Below are positions 1-7,400 of a DNA stretch of 64,000 bases, one piece after another. Source of the stretch: Pseudobacteroides cellulosolvens ATCC 35603 = DSM 2933 (lineage in GTDB: Bacteria > Bacillota > Clostridia > Acetivibrionales > DSM-2933); NCBI RefSeq assembly GCF_001262605.1, contig NZ_LGTC01000001.1, forward strand, positions 6,807,501-6,871,500, written 5' to 3'. Both the position numbers and the translations under genes were made by a program. Below the pieces are notes generated by a model. The model saw only the letters and a program-made list of their open reading frames with translations, was not told the origin of the DNA and ran no database searches. Position 1 is the stretch's first letter. Every line of letters begins with the position of its first letter.

Positions 1-879
1 ACTAATCAGCATTGCAGCAGTTATAGTATTAATTCCAGGCATTGTTTCAAGCTTATACGGAAATTGCTTCATGTGCTTTTTAATCTCAGCCTCTATTACT
101 TCCAGCTCTTCATTACAATGCTTAATTTCCTTTATGCAATGAGATACAATAAAATCCCTTGTTTCCTGATATTCCGTTGATGTATCGCCATCTTTTGCAA
201 CAAGCATCAATATCCTTTCTGCATGTTCAATTCCAAAAAATCCGCTGCTATGGATGGAGAGAAATTCCGCAAGCTCTTCTTTTGTAATGCCTTTTAACTT
301 TGACGGTGAGGGAAAGTTTTGAAAGAATTCCATTCCGGCTTTACAGTAAGTTACCGTAAAGTATTTGGTATAGCTTGGATAATGATGCGAAATGTAGCTG
401 TGAACCTGATTTTTAGAGGCAGCCCGTACCTTGACTATTGAATTACGCCGAGATACTAAAAGCTGCAAAGTCCAGCTATCATCATGAATTGATGCATCTG
501 GAAGGGTATCCAATTGATTTAATAGAACCTTGGCAACACAAAAGGCATCATGCCCATCCGTTTTGTGAGCTATGGCCTGATTACGCCTTTCTGTATAGGT
601 TAGAGAAGCATCAACAGATTTTACAGTATAACCGAGATTTAAAAGGAATATGGCAAAGTTCCTGCCGTTGCCTGAGGTGTCCTCTAGGCCGAAACATGGA
701 GTAATACCACGTTTTAAATGGGATTTAACAAATTCAATAAGCTTTTCAAAGCCCTTTTTGTTGTTCTCAAACCTGAGTTCTCCGAGCTTTTCAGTAAAGC
801 AGTTAATGATTACTGCCACATGGGTACGCTTATGAATATCCACTCCCACGAACAATTTACGCATTTTTGGATGTAACAT
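1..879 (-). CDS. IS110-family transposase, left copy of palindrome S1 (C-terminus outside window)
   Basis: Reverse-complement copy of the transposase at 3791-5029. It shows the first 293 codons, and the stop lies beyond the window start. The DEDD catalytic residues (D14, E66, D108, D111) are present; the C-terminal Tnp_20 domain is mostly cut off by the window edge. Compared by eye with the right copy, the terminal ~80 bases match exactly and no frameshift was noticed. Confidence 0.85.
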   Translation of the reverse strand, partial: MLHPKMRKLFVGVDIHKRTHVAVIINCFTEKLGELRFENNKKGFEKLIEFVKSHLKRGITPCFGLEDTSGNGRNFAIFLLNLGYTVKSVDASLTYTERRNQAIAHKTDGHDAFCVAKVLLNQLDTLPDASIHDDSWTLQLLVSRRNSIVKVRAASKNQVHSYISHHYPSYTKYFTVTYCKAGMEFFQNFPSPSKLKGITKEELAEFLSIHSSGFFGIEHAERILMLVAKDGDTSTEYQETRDFIVSHCIKEIKHCNEELEVIEAEIKKHMKQFPYKLETMPGINTITAAMLIS

Positions 880-1123
880 TTTACATTCCCCCTATATTAA
901 AATTTCAAGGTACAAACCTTGGCACAAAAGCACCCTTAATATCAGCGATAAGTCCCTAAAACAGGGACTCCGCAAACCCACGCCAACTATTTGCAAGGTA
1001 CAAGCCCTATAAGATAAGAGCTTTTAACCTGGGAAAAACGGCAGCATTGTTATAACGAAATATGTAAAAATACATATCGCATGACCACGAACAGCCACAT
1101 TATTCCCAGCTTAAAAACCCTTA
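880..1123 (-). ncRNA. Structured leader of IS110 transposase, candidate bridge RNA (left S1 copy)
   Basis: Inverted copy of 3547-3790: 244 bp without a gene between the DUF2493 stop and the transposase start. See the right copy for reasoning. Confidence 0.4.
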
Positions 1124-1468
1124 TCATCCGTATATCTTAAAGGGTATACCAGCATGTGAAGCCCTAATAATCATGTCACGAGTACCTTTGCTTTTTGCCA
1201 AATCCTCATGAAATACCAAAAGTAAATCAGGCTTTTCCATCTTAAGCATCTGTGCGTTCCTGATAGGCCCGGCACTTTTGCCAAACCTCTGCCAGTCTGC
1301 CGGATACTCAATAAACCTGACACCGCACTGACGAGCAGCACGAACAGCAAGCGTATCAGCACCCCTACACCCTCCGGCAATAAGCAAATCAATATTAAGA
1401 CTTTTGACAACAGCTAAAATCTTCTGGTAATCCCTATAATAACGGCTTCCAGATACTAAAACCTTCAT
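1124..1468 (-). CDS. DUF2493/SLOG-domain (YspA-like) nucleotide-binding protein
   Basis: 114 aa. The start is the ATG at 1468, which has a GGAGG ribosome binding site 8 nt upstream; a longer upstream reading extends through symE-linked sequence and is rejected. The N-terminus KVLVSGSRYY and the central GGCRGADTLA are the Rossmann-type glycine motifs of the SLOG/DUF2493 family; KGTRDM follows near the C-terminus. Identical to the copy at 3202-3546. Ligand and role are unknown. It lies between the 35-codon ORF and the transposase leader. Confidence 0.85.
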   Translation of the reverse strand: MKVLVSGSRYYRDYQKILAVVKSLNIDLLIAGGCRGADTLAVRAARQCGVRFIEYPADWQRFGKSAGPIRNAQMLKMEKPDLLLVFHEDLAKSKGTRDMIIRASHAGIPFKIYG

Positions 1469-1542
1469 ATGTAAAACCTCCAGATTTACTGAAAAAGCCT
1501 GTAAAAATACAAGCCTTTGCACTAAAGCCGGAAGCTGCTATA

Positions 1543-1650
1543 TCAATGCTTCCTGAAAATATACAGGATAAAAAACACCAATCGAAACTGGTAAACAGAG
1601 CTGCCATAATCTCTGGCAGCCCTATGTAAGAACCTCTCAAAATCCCTCAT
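1543..1650 (-). CDS. Conserved 35-aa microprotein overlapping symE (left S1 copy)
   Basis: Starts MRDFERFLHRAARDYG and has a hydrophobic C-terminal half (LVFFILYIF) ending in basic residues. Its ATG overlaps the symE stop as ATGA, which implies translational coupling. Same protein as 3020-3127; see there for the conservation argument. Confidence 0.7.
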   Translation of the reverse strand: MRDFERFLHRAARDYGSSVYQFRLVFFILYIFRKH

Positions 1651-1817
1651 GCTTCATCCTCACAATCTACAGGACGAATGGTAATAATACCCTGTGACAC
1701 ATCAATAACAACCCTGCACCCAACCTCAAAACCGAATGTAGCAAGCCACTCAGCCGAAACCACAATAGCAGGCGAATCATCAAGCCAATGACTCTTGACA
1801 GATGATAAAGCCACCAT
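1647..1817 (-). CDS. SymE-like (AbrB-fold) small protein
   Basis: 56 aa: the SymE/AbrB core with the signature EWLATFGFEVG then VSQGIITIRP. Start at the ATG 8-9 nt after GGAGGTG. It differs from the right copy at 2853 by R8K (SVKSHW versus SVRSHW). The SymE family includes SOS-linked type I toxins in enterobacteria and is known near Rhs loci. This copy is about half the length of E. coli SymE, so toxicity cannot be assumed; DNA binding or autoregulation is equally possible. Confidence 0.75.
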   Translation of the reverse strand: MVALSSVKSHWLDDSPAIVVSAEWLATFGFEVGCRVVIDVSQGIITIRPVDCEDEA

Positions 1818-1842
1818 AAAAAACACCTCCACAAATACTACT

Positions 1843-1854
1843 CATAGGCCTATG
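1843..1854. promoter_or_regulatory. 12-bp perfect palindrome upstream of symE (left)
   Basis: CATAGGCCTATG lies about 25 nt upstream of the symE start and is repeated at 2817-2828. The corresponding sites in S3 and S5 are imperfect versions (CATAGGCTTATG and CATAGGCTCATG). Possible operator for an AbrB-type autoregulator; position is the only support. Confidence 0.3.
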
Positions 1855-2009
1855 TAAGGAAGATACCCCTGCATAAGCTGGAGCAAAAGATACCGCTATA
1901 TCAGCAACTATGTCAATGGCTTTGAAAAAAAAATAAATGAAAAAATGCTTATCCCTGCAATTCTCCGAAGTCCCTAATACTGAACTAATCAGGGTCTTTG
2001 CAGCCCGCA

Positions 2010-2667
2010 TCAGGAGAATGGGGTGACTTTTTTATTTGTCACCCTATTCTCCTGAAACTCCAGGTATGGCAAATATAAATGCCATACCTGGAGTTGAATG
2101 ATACTTAAAAGCCTCTGTCGGAGAAGCTTTTGAGCAGCTTACTGGTTCAAACTAATCTTATAAGCACCTTCAAAGATTCTTTCTAAGCAGCTTACACAGA
2201 CACATACACGAAAAGTATCAAATCATAGATTTGCTGCTTTTCGTTAGGCTGCTGGAAAAACTAATAAAAAGTTTTTCCAGCAGCCGTATGAGTCTTAAAA
2301 GTTTCTTGAAGTATCTGCAACGCCCCTCCGTAGTAAGATCATAACCCGTAAGCTACCCTGTAGCTGCACTCAGAGACTCTTGTAAGTGACAACAAGCGAT
2401 AAAAAATATCATTAAATTATATTTTTTATCGCTTTAGGATTGGCAAAAAGACATGCAGCTGTCTTTTTTGCCAATCCGTATGTGACATTATTGGTACTTA
2501 CAGGGGGCTTTGTAGAAGCTCATGAGATCAGCAGAACTGCAAGAACTCTTCAAGGCTTCTTGAAGTGGCTTTTAAGACTCATCAAGTGTAGATTTCAAAT
2601 ATATTTATTTGAAATCTACACTTGAGATATGACAGAAAGGACTGATAACAGTCTTTTCTGTCATATC
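2010..2667. repeat. Array of four abutting hairpin pairs, ~190-bp period (S1)
   Basis: Eight strong inverted repeats in four pairs: 2010-2055/2056-2095, 2208-2244/2247-2285, 2395-2433/2437-2477 and 2582-2625/2626-2667. Pair members abut or are 2-3 nt apart; pairs are separated by 104-112 nt. Stems are mostly 13-19 bp with 3-10 nt loops and no T-tracts, so they are not ordinary terminators. Equivalent arrays occur at 25264-25876 and 44978-45640 with compensatory stem changes. The spacers show 11-bp periodicity, for example 2533-2587, where successive 11-mers end in AAG. Confidence 0.85.
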
Positions 2668-2816
2668 GGATGAAATCTACGAAGCCTCTTAAAAAGCTTC
2701 TCTAAAGCCCCTCTGAAGAAAGCATTTTTTCATTTATTTTTTTATCAAAGTCCCATTGACATAGTTGCTGATATAGCGGTAGTATTTGCCCCGACTTATG
2801 CAGGGTATATTCCTTA

Positions 2817-2828
2817 CATAGGCCTATG
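2817..2828. promoter_or_regulatory. 12-bp perfect palindrome upstream of symE (right)
   Basis: CATAGGCCTATG, mirror of 1843-1854. Upstream, TTGACA at about 2756 sits in a block conserved in all three palindromes, but no well-spaced -10 accompanies it. Confidence 0.3.
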
Positions 2829-2852
2829 AGTAGTATTTGGGAGGTGTTTTTT

Positions 2853-3023
2853 ATGGTAGCTTTATCATCTGTCAGGAGTCATTGGCTTGATGATTCACCT
2901 GCTATTGTGGTGTCAGCTGAGTGGCTTGCTACATTCGGTTTTGAGGTTGGGTGCAGGGTTGTTATTGATGTGTCACAGGGTATTATTACCATTCGTCCTG
3001 TAGATTGTGAGGATGAAGCATGA
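2853..3023 (+). CDS. SymE-like (AbrB-fold) small protein
   Basis: 56 aa, reading outward from the hairpin array. The ribosome binding site GGGAGGTG fixes the ATG at 2853; an in-frame upstream ATG has no such site. The C-terminal half matches the SymE core (EWLATFGFEVG, VVIDVSQGIITI). It is the first gene of a unit that continues with the 35-codon ORF, DUF2493 and the transposase. Near-identical copies in S3 and S5 argue for selection on the protein. Confidence 0.75.
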   Translation: MVALSSVRSHWLDDSPAIVVSAEWLATFGFEVGCRVVIDVSQGIITIRPVDCEDEA

Positions 3024-3127
3024 GGGATTTTGAGAGGTTCTTACATAGGGCTGCCAGAGATTATGGCAGCTCTGTTTACCAGTTTCGATTGGTGTTTTTT
3101 ATCCTGTATATTTTCAGGAAGCATTGA
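3020..3127 (+). CDS. Conserved 35-aa microprotein, translationally coupled to symE
   Basis: ATGA overlap with the symE stop. The product begins MRDFERFLHRAARDYGSS and ends in hydrophobic LVFFILYIF plus basic residues, suggesting a small membrane-associated peptide. Copies at 26229-26336, 45997-46104 and 44530-44637 keep length and frame with only a few substitutions (H to R, Y to F, R to K), while several base changes are synonymous. A start-less remnant persists at 32830-32931. No known family recognised. Confidence 0.75.
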   Translation: MRDFERFLHRAARDYGSSVYQFRLVFFILYIFRKH

Positions 3128-3201
3128 TATAGCAGCTTCCGGCTTTAGTGCAAAGGCTTGTATTTTTACAGGCTTTTTCAGTAAATCTGGAGGTTTTACA
3201 T

Positions 3202-3546
3202 ATGAAGGTTTTAGTATCTGGAAGCCGTTATTATAGGGATTACCAGAAGATTTTAGCTGTTGTCAAAAGTCTTAATATTGATTTGCTTATTGCCGGAGGG
3301 TGTAGGGGTGCTGATACGCTTGCTGTTCGTGCTGCTCGTCAGTGCGGTGTCAGGTTTATTGAGTATCCGGCAGACTGGCAGAGGTTTGGCAAAAGTGCCG
3401 GGCCTATCAGGAACGCACAGATGCTTAAGATGGAAAAGCCTGATTTACTTTTGGTATTTCATGAGGATTTGGCAAAAAGCAAAGGTACTCGTGACATGAT
3501 TATTAGGGCTTCACATGCTGGTATACCCTTTAAGATATACGGATGA
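3202..3546 (+). CDS. DUF2493/SLOG-domain (YspA-like) protein
   Basis: 114 aa with a GGAGG site 8 nt before the ATG. VLVSGSR and AGGCRGADTLAVRAA are the nucleotide-binding signatures of the SLOG superfamily. In other conflict systems SLOG proteins sense or process nucleotide signals. Here the gene always sits between the symE pair and the IS110 leader, so it may be an IS accessory or part of a symE module. Function unknown. Confidence 0.85.
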   Translation: MKVLVSGSRYYRDYQKILAVVKSLNIDLLIAGGCRGADTLAVRAARQCGVRFIEYPADWQRFGKSAGPIRNAQMLKMEKPDLLLVFHEDLAKSKGTRDMIIRASHAGIPFKIYG

Positions 3547-3790
3547 TAAGGGTTTTTAAGCTGGGAATAATGTGGCTGTTCGTGGTCATGCGATATGTAT
3601 TTTTACATATTTCGTTATAACAATGCTGCCGTTTTTCCCAGGTTAAAAGCTCTTATCTTATAGGGCTTGTACCTTGCAAATAGTTGGCGTGGGTTTGCGG
3701 AGTCCCTGTTTTAGGGACTTATCGCTGATATTAAGGGTGCTTTTGTGCCAAGGTTTGTACCTTGAAATTTTAATATAGGGGGAATGTAAA
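3547..3790 (+). ncRNA. Structured leader upstream of IS110 transposase, candidate bridge RNA
   Basis: 244 bp with no ORF, conserved in S1, S3 and S5. It contains GCTGGGAATAATG near 3560 paired in principle with the CCCAGG block near 3640, and AGTCCCTGTTTTAGGGACT around 3712-3720. IS110-group elements encode a bridge RNA in the non-coding end preceding the transposase (established for IS621), and this region fits in place and size. No transcription evidence; the donor and target loops are not assigned. Confidence 0.45.
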
Positions 3791-5029
3791 ATGTTACATC
3801 CAAAAATGCGTAAATTGTTCGTGGGAGTGGATATTCATAAGCGTACCCATGTGGCAGTAATCATTAACTGCTTTACTGAAAAGCTCGGAGAACTCAGGTT
3901 TGAGAACAACAAAAAGGGCTTTGAAAAGCTTATTGAATTTGTTAAATCCCATTTAAAACGTGGTATTACTCCATGTTTCGGCCTAGAGGACACCTCAGGC
4001 AACGGCAGGAACTTTGCCATATTCCTTTTAAATCTCGGTTATACTGTAAAATCTGTTGATGCTTCTCTAACCTATACAGAAAGGCGTAATCAGGCCATAG
4101 CTCACAAAACGGATGGGCATGATGCCTTTTGTGTTGCCAAGGTTCTATTAAATCAATTGGATACCCTTCCAGATGCATCAATTCATGATGATAGCTGGAC
4201 TTTGCAGCTTTTAGTATCTCGGCGTAATTCAATAGTCAAGGTACGGGCTGCCTCTAAAAATCAGGTTCACAGCTACATTTCGCATCATTATCCAAGCTAT
4301 ACCAAATACTTTACGGTAACTTACTGTAAAGCCGGAATGGAATTCTTTCAAAACTTTCCCTCACCGTCAAAGTTAAAAGGCATTACAAAAGAAGAGCTTG
4401 CGGAATTTCTCTCCATCCATAGCAGCGGATTTTTTGGAATTGAACATGCAGAAAGGATATTGATGCTTGTTGCAAAAGATGGCGATACATCAACGGAATA
4501 TCAGGAAACAAGGGATTTTATTGTATCTCATTGCATAAAGGAAATTAAGCATTGTAATGAAGAGCTGGAAGTAATAGAGGCTGAGATTAAAAAGCACATG
4601 AAGCAATTTCCGTATAAGCTTGAAACAATGCCTGGAATTAATACTATAACTGCTGCAATGCTGATTAGTGAAATAGGTGATATCAGAAGGTTTTCCAGTA
4701 GCGATAAAATGTGTCGGTATTCTGGAATTAGTCCGGTGGCCTGTTCATCAGGAGATAAGGACAAGAACTTTAGGAATAAGCAGGGCAACAGGCGATTGTA
4801 TGAGATATTTAGAGATATTGCATCAAGGAATATTTGCAGGGGAAGGGATAAGAAAAGCCCTATAAATGAAACCTTTCTTGAGTATTATAATAAGAAGATA
4901 TCACAAGGGAAAACAAAACGCCAGGCCTTAATCGCAGTAATGAGGCAGATTGCAAAGGTTATCTATTCAATGATGATTAACCAAAGGGAGTACATAAAAC
5001 CAACCATTTCCAAAACAGAAAATGCATGA
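3791..5029 (+). CDS. IS110-family transposase (DEDD recombinase)
   Basis: 412 aa, normal length. The N-terminal RuvC-like domain has D14 (GVDIHK), E66 (GLEDT) and D108/D111 (KTDGHDAF). The C-terminal Tnp_20 domain starts near the MPGINTITAAM motif and carries the conserved serine region (ACSSG). Start follows GGGGGAATG. It is intact in all six full or partial copies in the window. IS110 recombinases are RNA-guided and make no terminal inverted repeats, so the element's own ends cannot be read directly here. Confidence 0.93.
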   Translation: MLHPKMRKLFVGVDIHKRTHVAVIINCFTEKLGELRFENNKKGFEKLIEFVKSHLKRGITPCFGLEDTSGNGRNFAIFLLNLGYTVKSVDASLTYTERRNQAIAHKTDGHDAFCVAKVLLNQLDTLPDASIHDDSWTLQLLVSRRNSIVKVRAASKNQVHSYISHHYPSYTKYFTVTYCKAGMEFFQNFPSPSKLKGITKEELAEFLSIHSSGFFGIEHAERILMLVAKDGDTSTEYQETRDFIVSHCIKEIKHCNEELEVIEAEIKKHMKQFPYKLETMPGINTITAAMLISEIGDIRRFSSSDKMCRYSGISPVACSSGDKDKNFRNKQGNRRLYEIFRDIASRNICRGRDKKSPINETFLEYYNKKISQGKTKRQALIAVMRQIAKVIYSMMINQREYIKPTISKTENA

Positions 5030-5030
5030 T

Positions 5031-5078
5031 AGTATATATATGAGCCTTGTTATTACAGGGCTTTTATATATGCTATCG
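5031..5078 (+). terminator. Stem-loop terminator after the transposase
   Basis: AGCCTTGT and ACAGGGCT pair, followed by TTTTATATA; a wider AT stem encloses it. Same structure after the transposase in S3 (28332-28380) and S5 (48021-48068). Sequence similarity between the three palindromes stops just after it, so it also marks the outer limit of the shared unit. Confidence 0.7.
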
Positions 5079-5101
5079 TGAGAATTAAAACGAGGTTCCT
5101 T

Positions 5102-5494
5102 ATGGATAAGACACATTTGCACAACTTACATGGTTTTGAATTAATTTTGAGTATATTTGTTAGTATATTTGTGCTATCAATACTAGGTGCTTGGAGAAGT
5201 TCTTGCAAATATGATAGTGCAAGAACCACTTGCATAATTAGATTAAATCGTTGGTTATCAACATTTCTATTTTTGCATGTTATTAAAGTTAAAGTAACAA
5301 TATGGATGGTTATTTTGCAGCTAATAAACTATATTGCTTTAATTGTTGCCATTTTAATTTATAAGATATTAGATATTTCTTCACAAAGCATGGAAGTCAT
5401 TATTGTAAGATTTTTAGGAATTAGTTTTTTTGCTACATATGGATTATTCTTGGTTGATTTTTTCATTACATCTTTTAGAAAGAGAGAATTTTAA
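5102..5494 (+). CDS. Small multi-pass membrane protein, candidate orphan immunity protein
   Basis: 130 aa. Start at the ATG after CGAGG. Three to four hydrophobic segments and a basic tail (FRKREF). No family recognised. It occupies the slot between the IS110 unit and the next Rhs tip where S3 and S5 carry other unrelated membrane proteins, so an immunity gene left behind by a lost toxin is the likeliest reading (inference). Confidence 0.55.
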   Translation: MDKTHLHNLHGFELILSIFVSIFVLSILGAWRSSCKYDSARTTCIIRLNRWLSTFLFLHVIKVKVTIWMVILQLINYIALIVAILIYKILDISSQSMEVIIVRFLGISFFATYGLFLVDFFITSFRKREF

Positions 5495-5536
5495 AGAATT
5501 AAAAGAGAATAGAAAGTCATTATATTATAGAAGAAA

Positions 5537-5567
5537 TAGCACCATAAAGAAGTGCTATAAAAAATAT
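5537..5567 (+). terminator. Terminator immediately upstream of the Rhs tip junction
   Basis: TAGCAC and GTGCTA flank a short loop, followed by A/T-rich sequence. Conserved at 29393-29427 and inverted at 21718-21752; only half of it remains at S5 borders. It would insulate the silent tip from outward transcription. Confidence 0.6.
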
Positions 5568-5588
5568 AGCTAAATATTACCTAATTAA

Positions 5589-6425
5589 GGCCACGGTGAT
5601 GTAGTAGGGCTTGTTGATGCAGCAGGAAGTGTAGTGAATAAGTATCAATATGATGCATTTGGTAATACAGTTGAAGCTGTTGAGAAAGTACATAATAGAT
5701 TCCGTTATGCCGGAGAGCAGTATGATCAGGTTACCGGACAGTATTATTTGCGTGCCAGGTTCTACAACCCAGTTGTGGGAAGGTTCACACAAGAGGACAC
5801 ATACAGAGGCGATGGATTAAACCTTTATGCATATGTAAGTAACAACCCTGTAAATTATATTGACCCAAGTGGATATTGTGCGGCAAAGAGTAATCTTTTT
5901 GAAAGAGGCTATAATCCTAAACCTGGCGAAAGGTCCATGACTAAAGCTCAATGGAAAGAGCAGTATCGTAAACAACGATTAGAAAAGCCAAAAGCATTTG
6001 GAAAATACTCTACTGCTATTGATGATAAGGTAACTGTTATTGAGAAGCAAAGCTTACCTGAGTGGATGAAACCCACATTTACAGATAGTGAATATAGAAC
6101 AGTAGTTACCAATGAGGATATTATACTTTACAGGGTATATGGTGGAAAAGCTAAAGACACAGGAGCTTTTGTTACTACTGCACCTGCTGGAAATAGAATT
6201 CAAGCTAAAATTGATAGTGCATTATTACCGGAATGGGGCGGTTCAAAAGAATTCGAAGCAAAAATATTAGTTCCCAAAGGTACAGTATTGAATATTGGTA
6301 AAATTGCTCCGCAAACTATTAAATCTACAGGTACGGTCTTAAAAGGTGGAGATGATCAAATTCTATTACCGCAAAATTGGCCTAAAGATTGGATCATAGG
6401 CTCTAGGTCAGTACCGAGTGCATAA
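5589..6425 (+). CDS. Silent Rhs tip: core end plus C-terminal toxin (cassette 1)
   Basis: Open frame from GGCCACGGTGATGT (GHGDV) directly after an in-frame TAA. The Rhs core runs about 90 residues (YQYDAFGNTVEAVEKV, RYAGEQYDQVTGQYYLRARF, NPVVGRFTQEDTYRGDG) to DPSGY, then a variable toxin of ~180 residues. The toxin has LYRVYGG, GAFVTT and a GGDDQILLP block, loosely like an ADP-ribosyltransferase fold; low certainty. A GTG at 5634 is in frame, but no ribosome binding site supports it. It needs fusion to a full Rhs N-terminus to be delivered. The copy at 20857-21695 is frameshifted. Confidence 0.85.
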   Translation, partial: GHGDVVGLVDAAGSVVNKYQYDAFGNTVEAVEKVHNRFRYAGEQYDQVTGQYYLRARFYNPVVGRFTQEDTYRGDGLNLYAYVSNNPVNYIDPSGYCAAKSNLFERGYNPKPGERSMTKAQWKEQYRKQRLEKPKAFGKYSTAIDDKVTVIEKQSLPEWMKPTFTDSEYRTVVTNEDIILYRVYGGKAKDTGAFVTTAPAGNRIQAKIDSALLPEWGGSKEFEAKILVPKGTVLNIGKIAPQTIKSTGTVLKGGDDQILLPQNWPKDWIIGSRSVPSA

Positions 6426-6451
6426 AATTATGAAAATGGAAGTGTATTATA

Positions 6452-6739
6452 ATGAAACCAGAGAAAATTAATGATTTAATAGATCAAATAAACAAAGTAA
6501 TTCTGATACTTGAAGAGGATTTCAAAAAAAATAATGAACCTATGGTTGAACTGATTATAAAACGATATAAAAATGCCAAAGATATGCTGGAAAATACCCC
6601 GCAAGAAAGCCTAAAAAGAGTATTATTCAAAATTGATGGTGGAGTAAGAGCATATCTGGAAGTTTCAAGTGATTATATGAATCCGTTACTGGATGAATTG
6701 CACAAGGCAGAAAAGCTATTAGACGAATTTTTTAGTTGA
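6452..6739 (+). CDS. Cognate immunity candidate for cassette 1 toxin
   Basis: 95 aa, cytosolic, predicted mostly alpha-helical and charged, with no signal or membrane segment. It starts 26 nt after the toxin stop, the standard toxin-immunity arrangement, and is followed by its own terminator and the mini-hairpin element. Family not recognised. Confidence 0.7.
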   Translation: MKPEKINDLIDQINKVILILEEDFKKNNEPMVELIIKRYKNAKDMLENTPQESLKRVLFKIDGGVRAYLEVSSDYMNPLLDELHKAEKLLDEFFS

Positions 6740-6743
6740 AATT

Positions 6744-6770
6744 AAGGCTGGGTTTTCCCAGCCTTTTTAA
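6744..6770 (+). terminator. Terminator after cassette 1 immunity gene
   Basis: AAGGCTGGG / CCCAGCC stem followed by TTTTT. Confidence 0.8.
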
Positions 6771-6773
6771 TCG

Positions 6774-6804
6774 CTGGAAATCAGCAGAGAATATCAGCGG
6801 TGCA
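6774..6804 (+). repeat. Cassette-end mini-hairpin element E1
   Basis: Short stem-loop (CTGGAAATCAG) followed by GAGAATATCAGCGGTGCA. One of eight such sites on the forward-reading cassettes, each just past an immunity or cassette gene. Inverted copy at 20478-20508. Confidence 0.75.
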
Positions 6805-7129
6805 GAACAACTTTTGCGATGTAAAAAGTGAATACAGGGGGTAAAAGTCATAAATGAATTTCACATATGGTTAATTTTTAGAGAAAAATTGAAACCTTGA
6901 CTCACACCTTAATATTGTGTCACCGCATATCCGGCTTTTCTTATAAAATAATAAGCTCTGAGTTTGGACTGATAACCTTATGTCCATTTTCGCCTAACCG
7001 TTGTGATACTAACATTTAATTACTGTATATCATCCGTTGAAAAAATTATTAGGATGATATATGCTTTAATAGATAATGTTAGTTTTTTACTAATAACATG
7101 GTCTATATTGCTACTATGGGGAAACAATT

Positions 7130-7294
7130 ATGAATACTGTTTATTTTATTGGAGCACTTATATTTGCTGTAGTTGTATGGATGATAATTATAAGATTGTT
7201 TATGACATTTATGAACTTTATAGGTGAAAATATAGGGTTATGGGAATTTTTTAAATATTTATTTCTAAAAATTAAAAAAATAATTAAGAAATAA
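7130..7294 (+). CDS. 54-aa single-pass membrane protein, orphan immunity candidate
   Basis: MNTVYFIGALIFAVVVWMII begins a hydrophobic segment followed by a lysine-rich tail. GGGG precedes the ATG. It is bounded by E1 and E2, like a cassette that kept only its small gene. A longer overlapping frame starting at 7003 is judged spurious. Inverted copy at 19988-20152. Confidence 0.5.
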   Translation: MNTVYFIGALIFAVVVWMIIIRLFMTFMNFIGENIGLWEFFKYLFLKIKKIIKK

Positions 7295-7302
7295 AATCAT
7301 TT

Positions 7303-7333
7303 CTGGAAACCAGCAGAGAATATCAGGGGTGCA
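7303..7333 (+). repeat. Cassette-end mini-hairpin element E2
   Basis: Perfect small hairpin CTGGAAACCAG followed by GAGAATATCAGGGGTGCA, 8 nt after the 54-aa gene stop. Confidence 0.8.
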
Positions 7334-7400
7334 AAAGACCTATTTTTCTATAGAGTTATATAATTTATAATATGATTAAGTAAAATTTGGGAGGTTTTCT

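Larger units (their letters stand above)
1..5030. repeat. Large palindrome S1: inverted arms ~1-2000 and ~2670-4669
   Basis: Everything from 1 to about 1860 is the reverse complement of about 2810-4669 (paired positions sum to 4670, or 4671 beyond a 1-nt indel upstream of symE). Both arms carry symE, the 35-codon ORF, DUF2493, leader and transposase. The centre (about 2010-2670) is not self-complementary overall but contains eight independent hairpins. The palindrome recurs in diverged form at 21696-29449 and 41812-48822. Confidence 0.9.

Noticed and set aside
438..835. Forward open frames inside the left transposase copy
   Set aside because: They lie on the strand opposite the clear IS110 gene and are shadows of it.
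2440..2625. 61-codon frame across the S1 hairpin array
   Set aside because: Runs through three hairpins and spacers, not conserved in S5, no ribosome binding site.
2010..2667. CRISPR array or Rho-independent terminators
   Set aside because: Hairpins differ in sequence from each other and lack T-tracts; spacers are not bounded by identical direct repeats.
2010..2667. Integron attC sites
   Set aside because: No conserved R/L boxes and no integron integrase; cassettes lack the expected one-gene-per-site order here. Only an analogy is kept.
5634..6425. Stand-alone Rhs gene starting at GTG 5634
   Set aside because: No ribosome binding site; the frame continues upstream to the GHGDV junction, so it is a headless tip.
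7003..7227. 74-codon frame starting at 7003
   Set aside because: Overlaps a better 54-codon membrane ORF in another frame, with no start signal.
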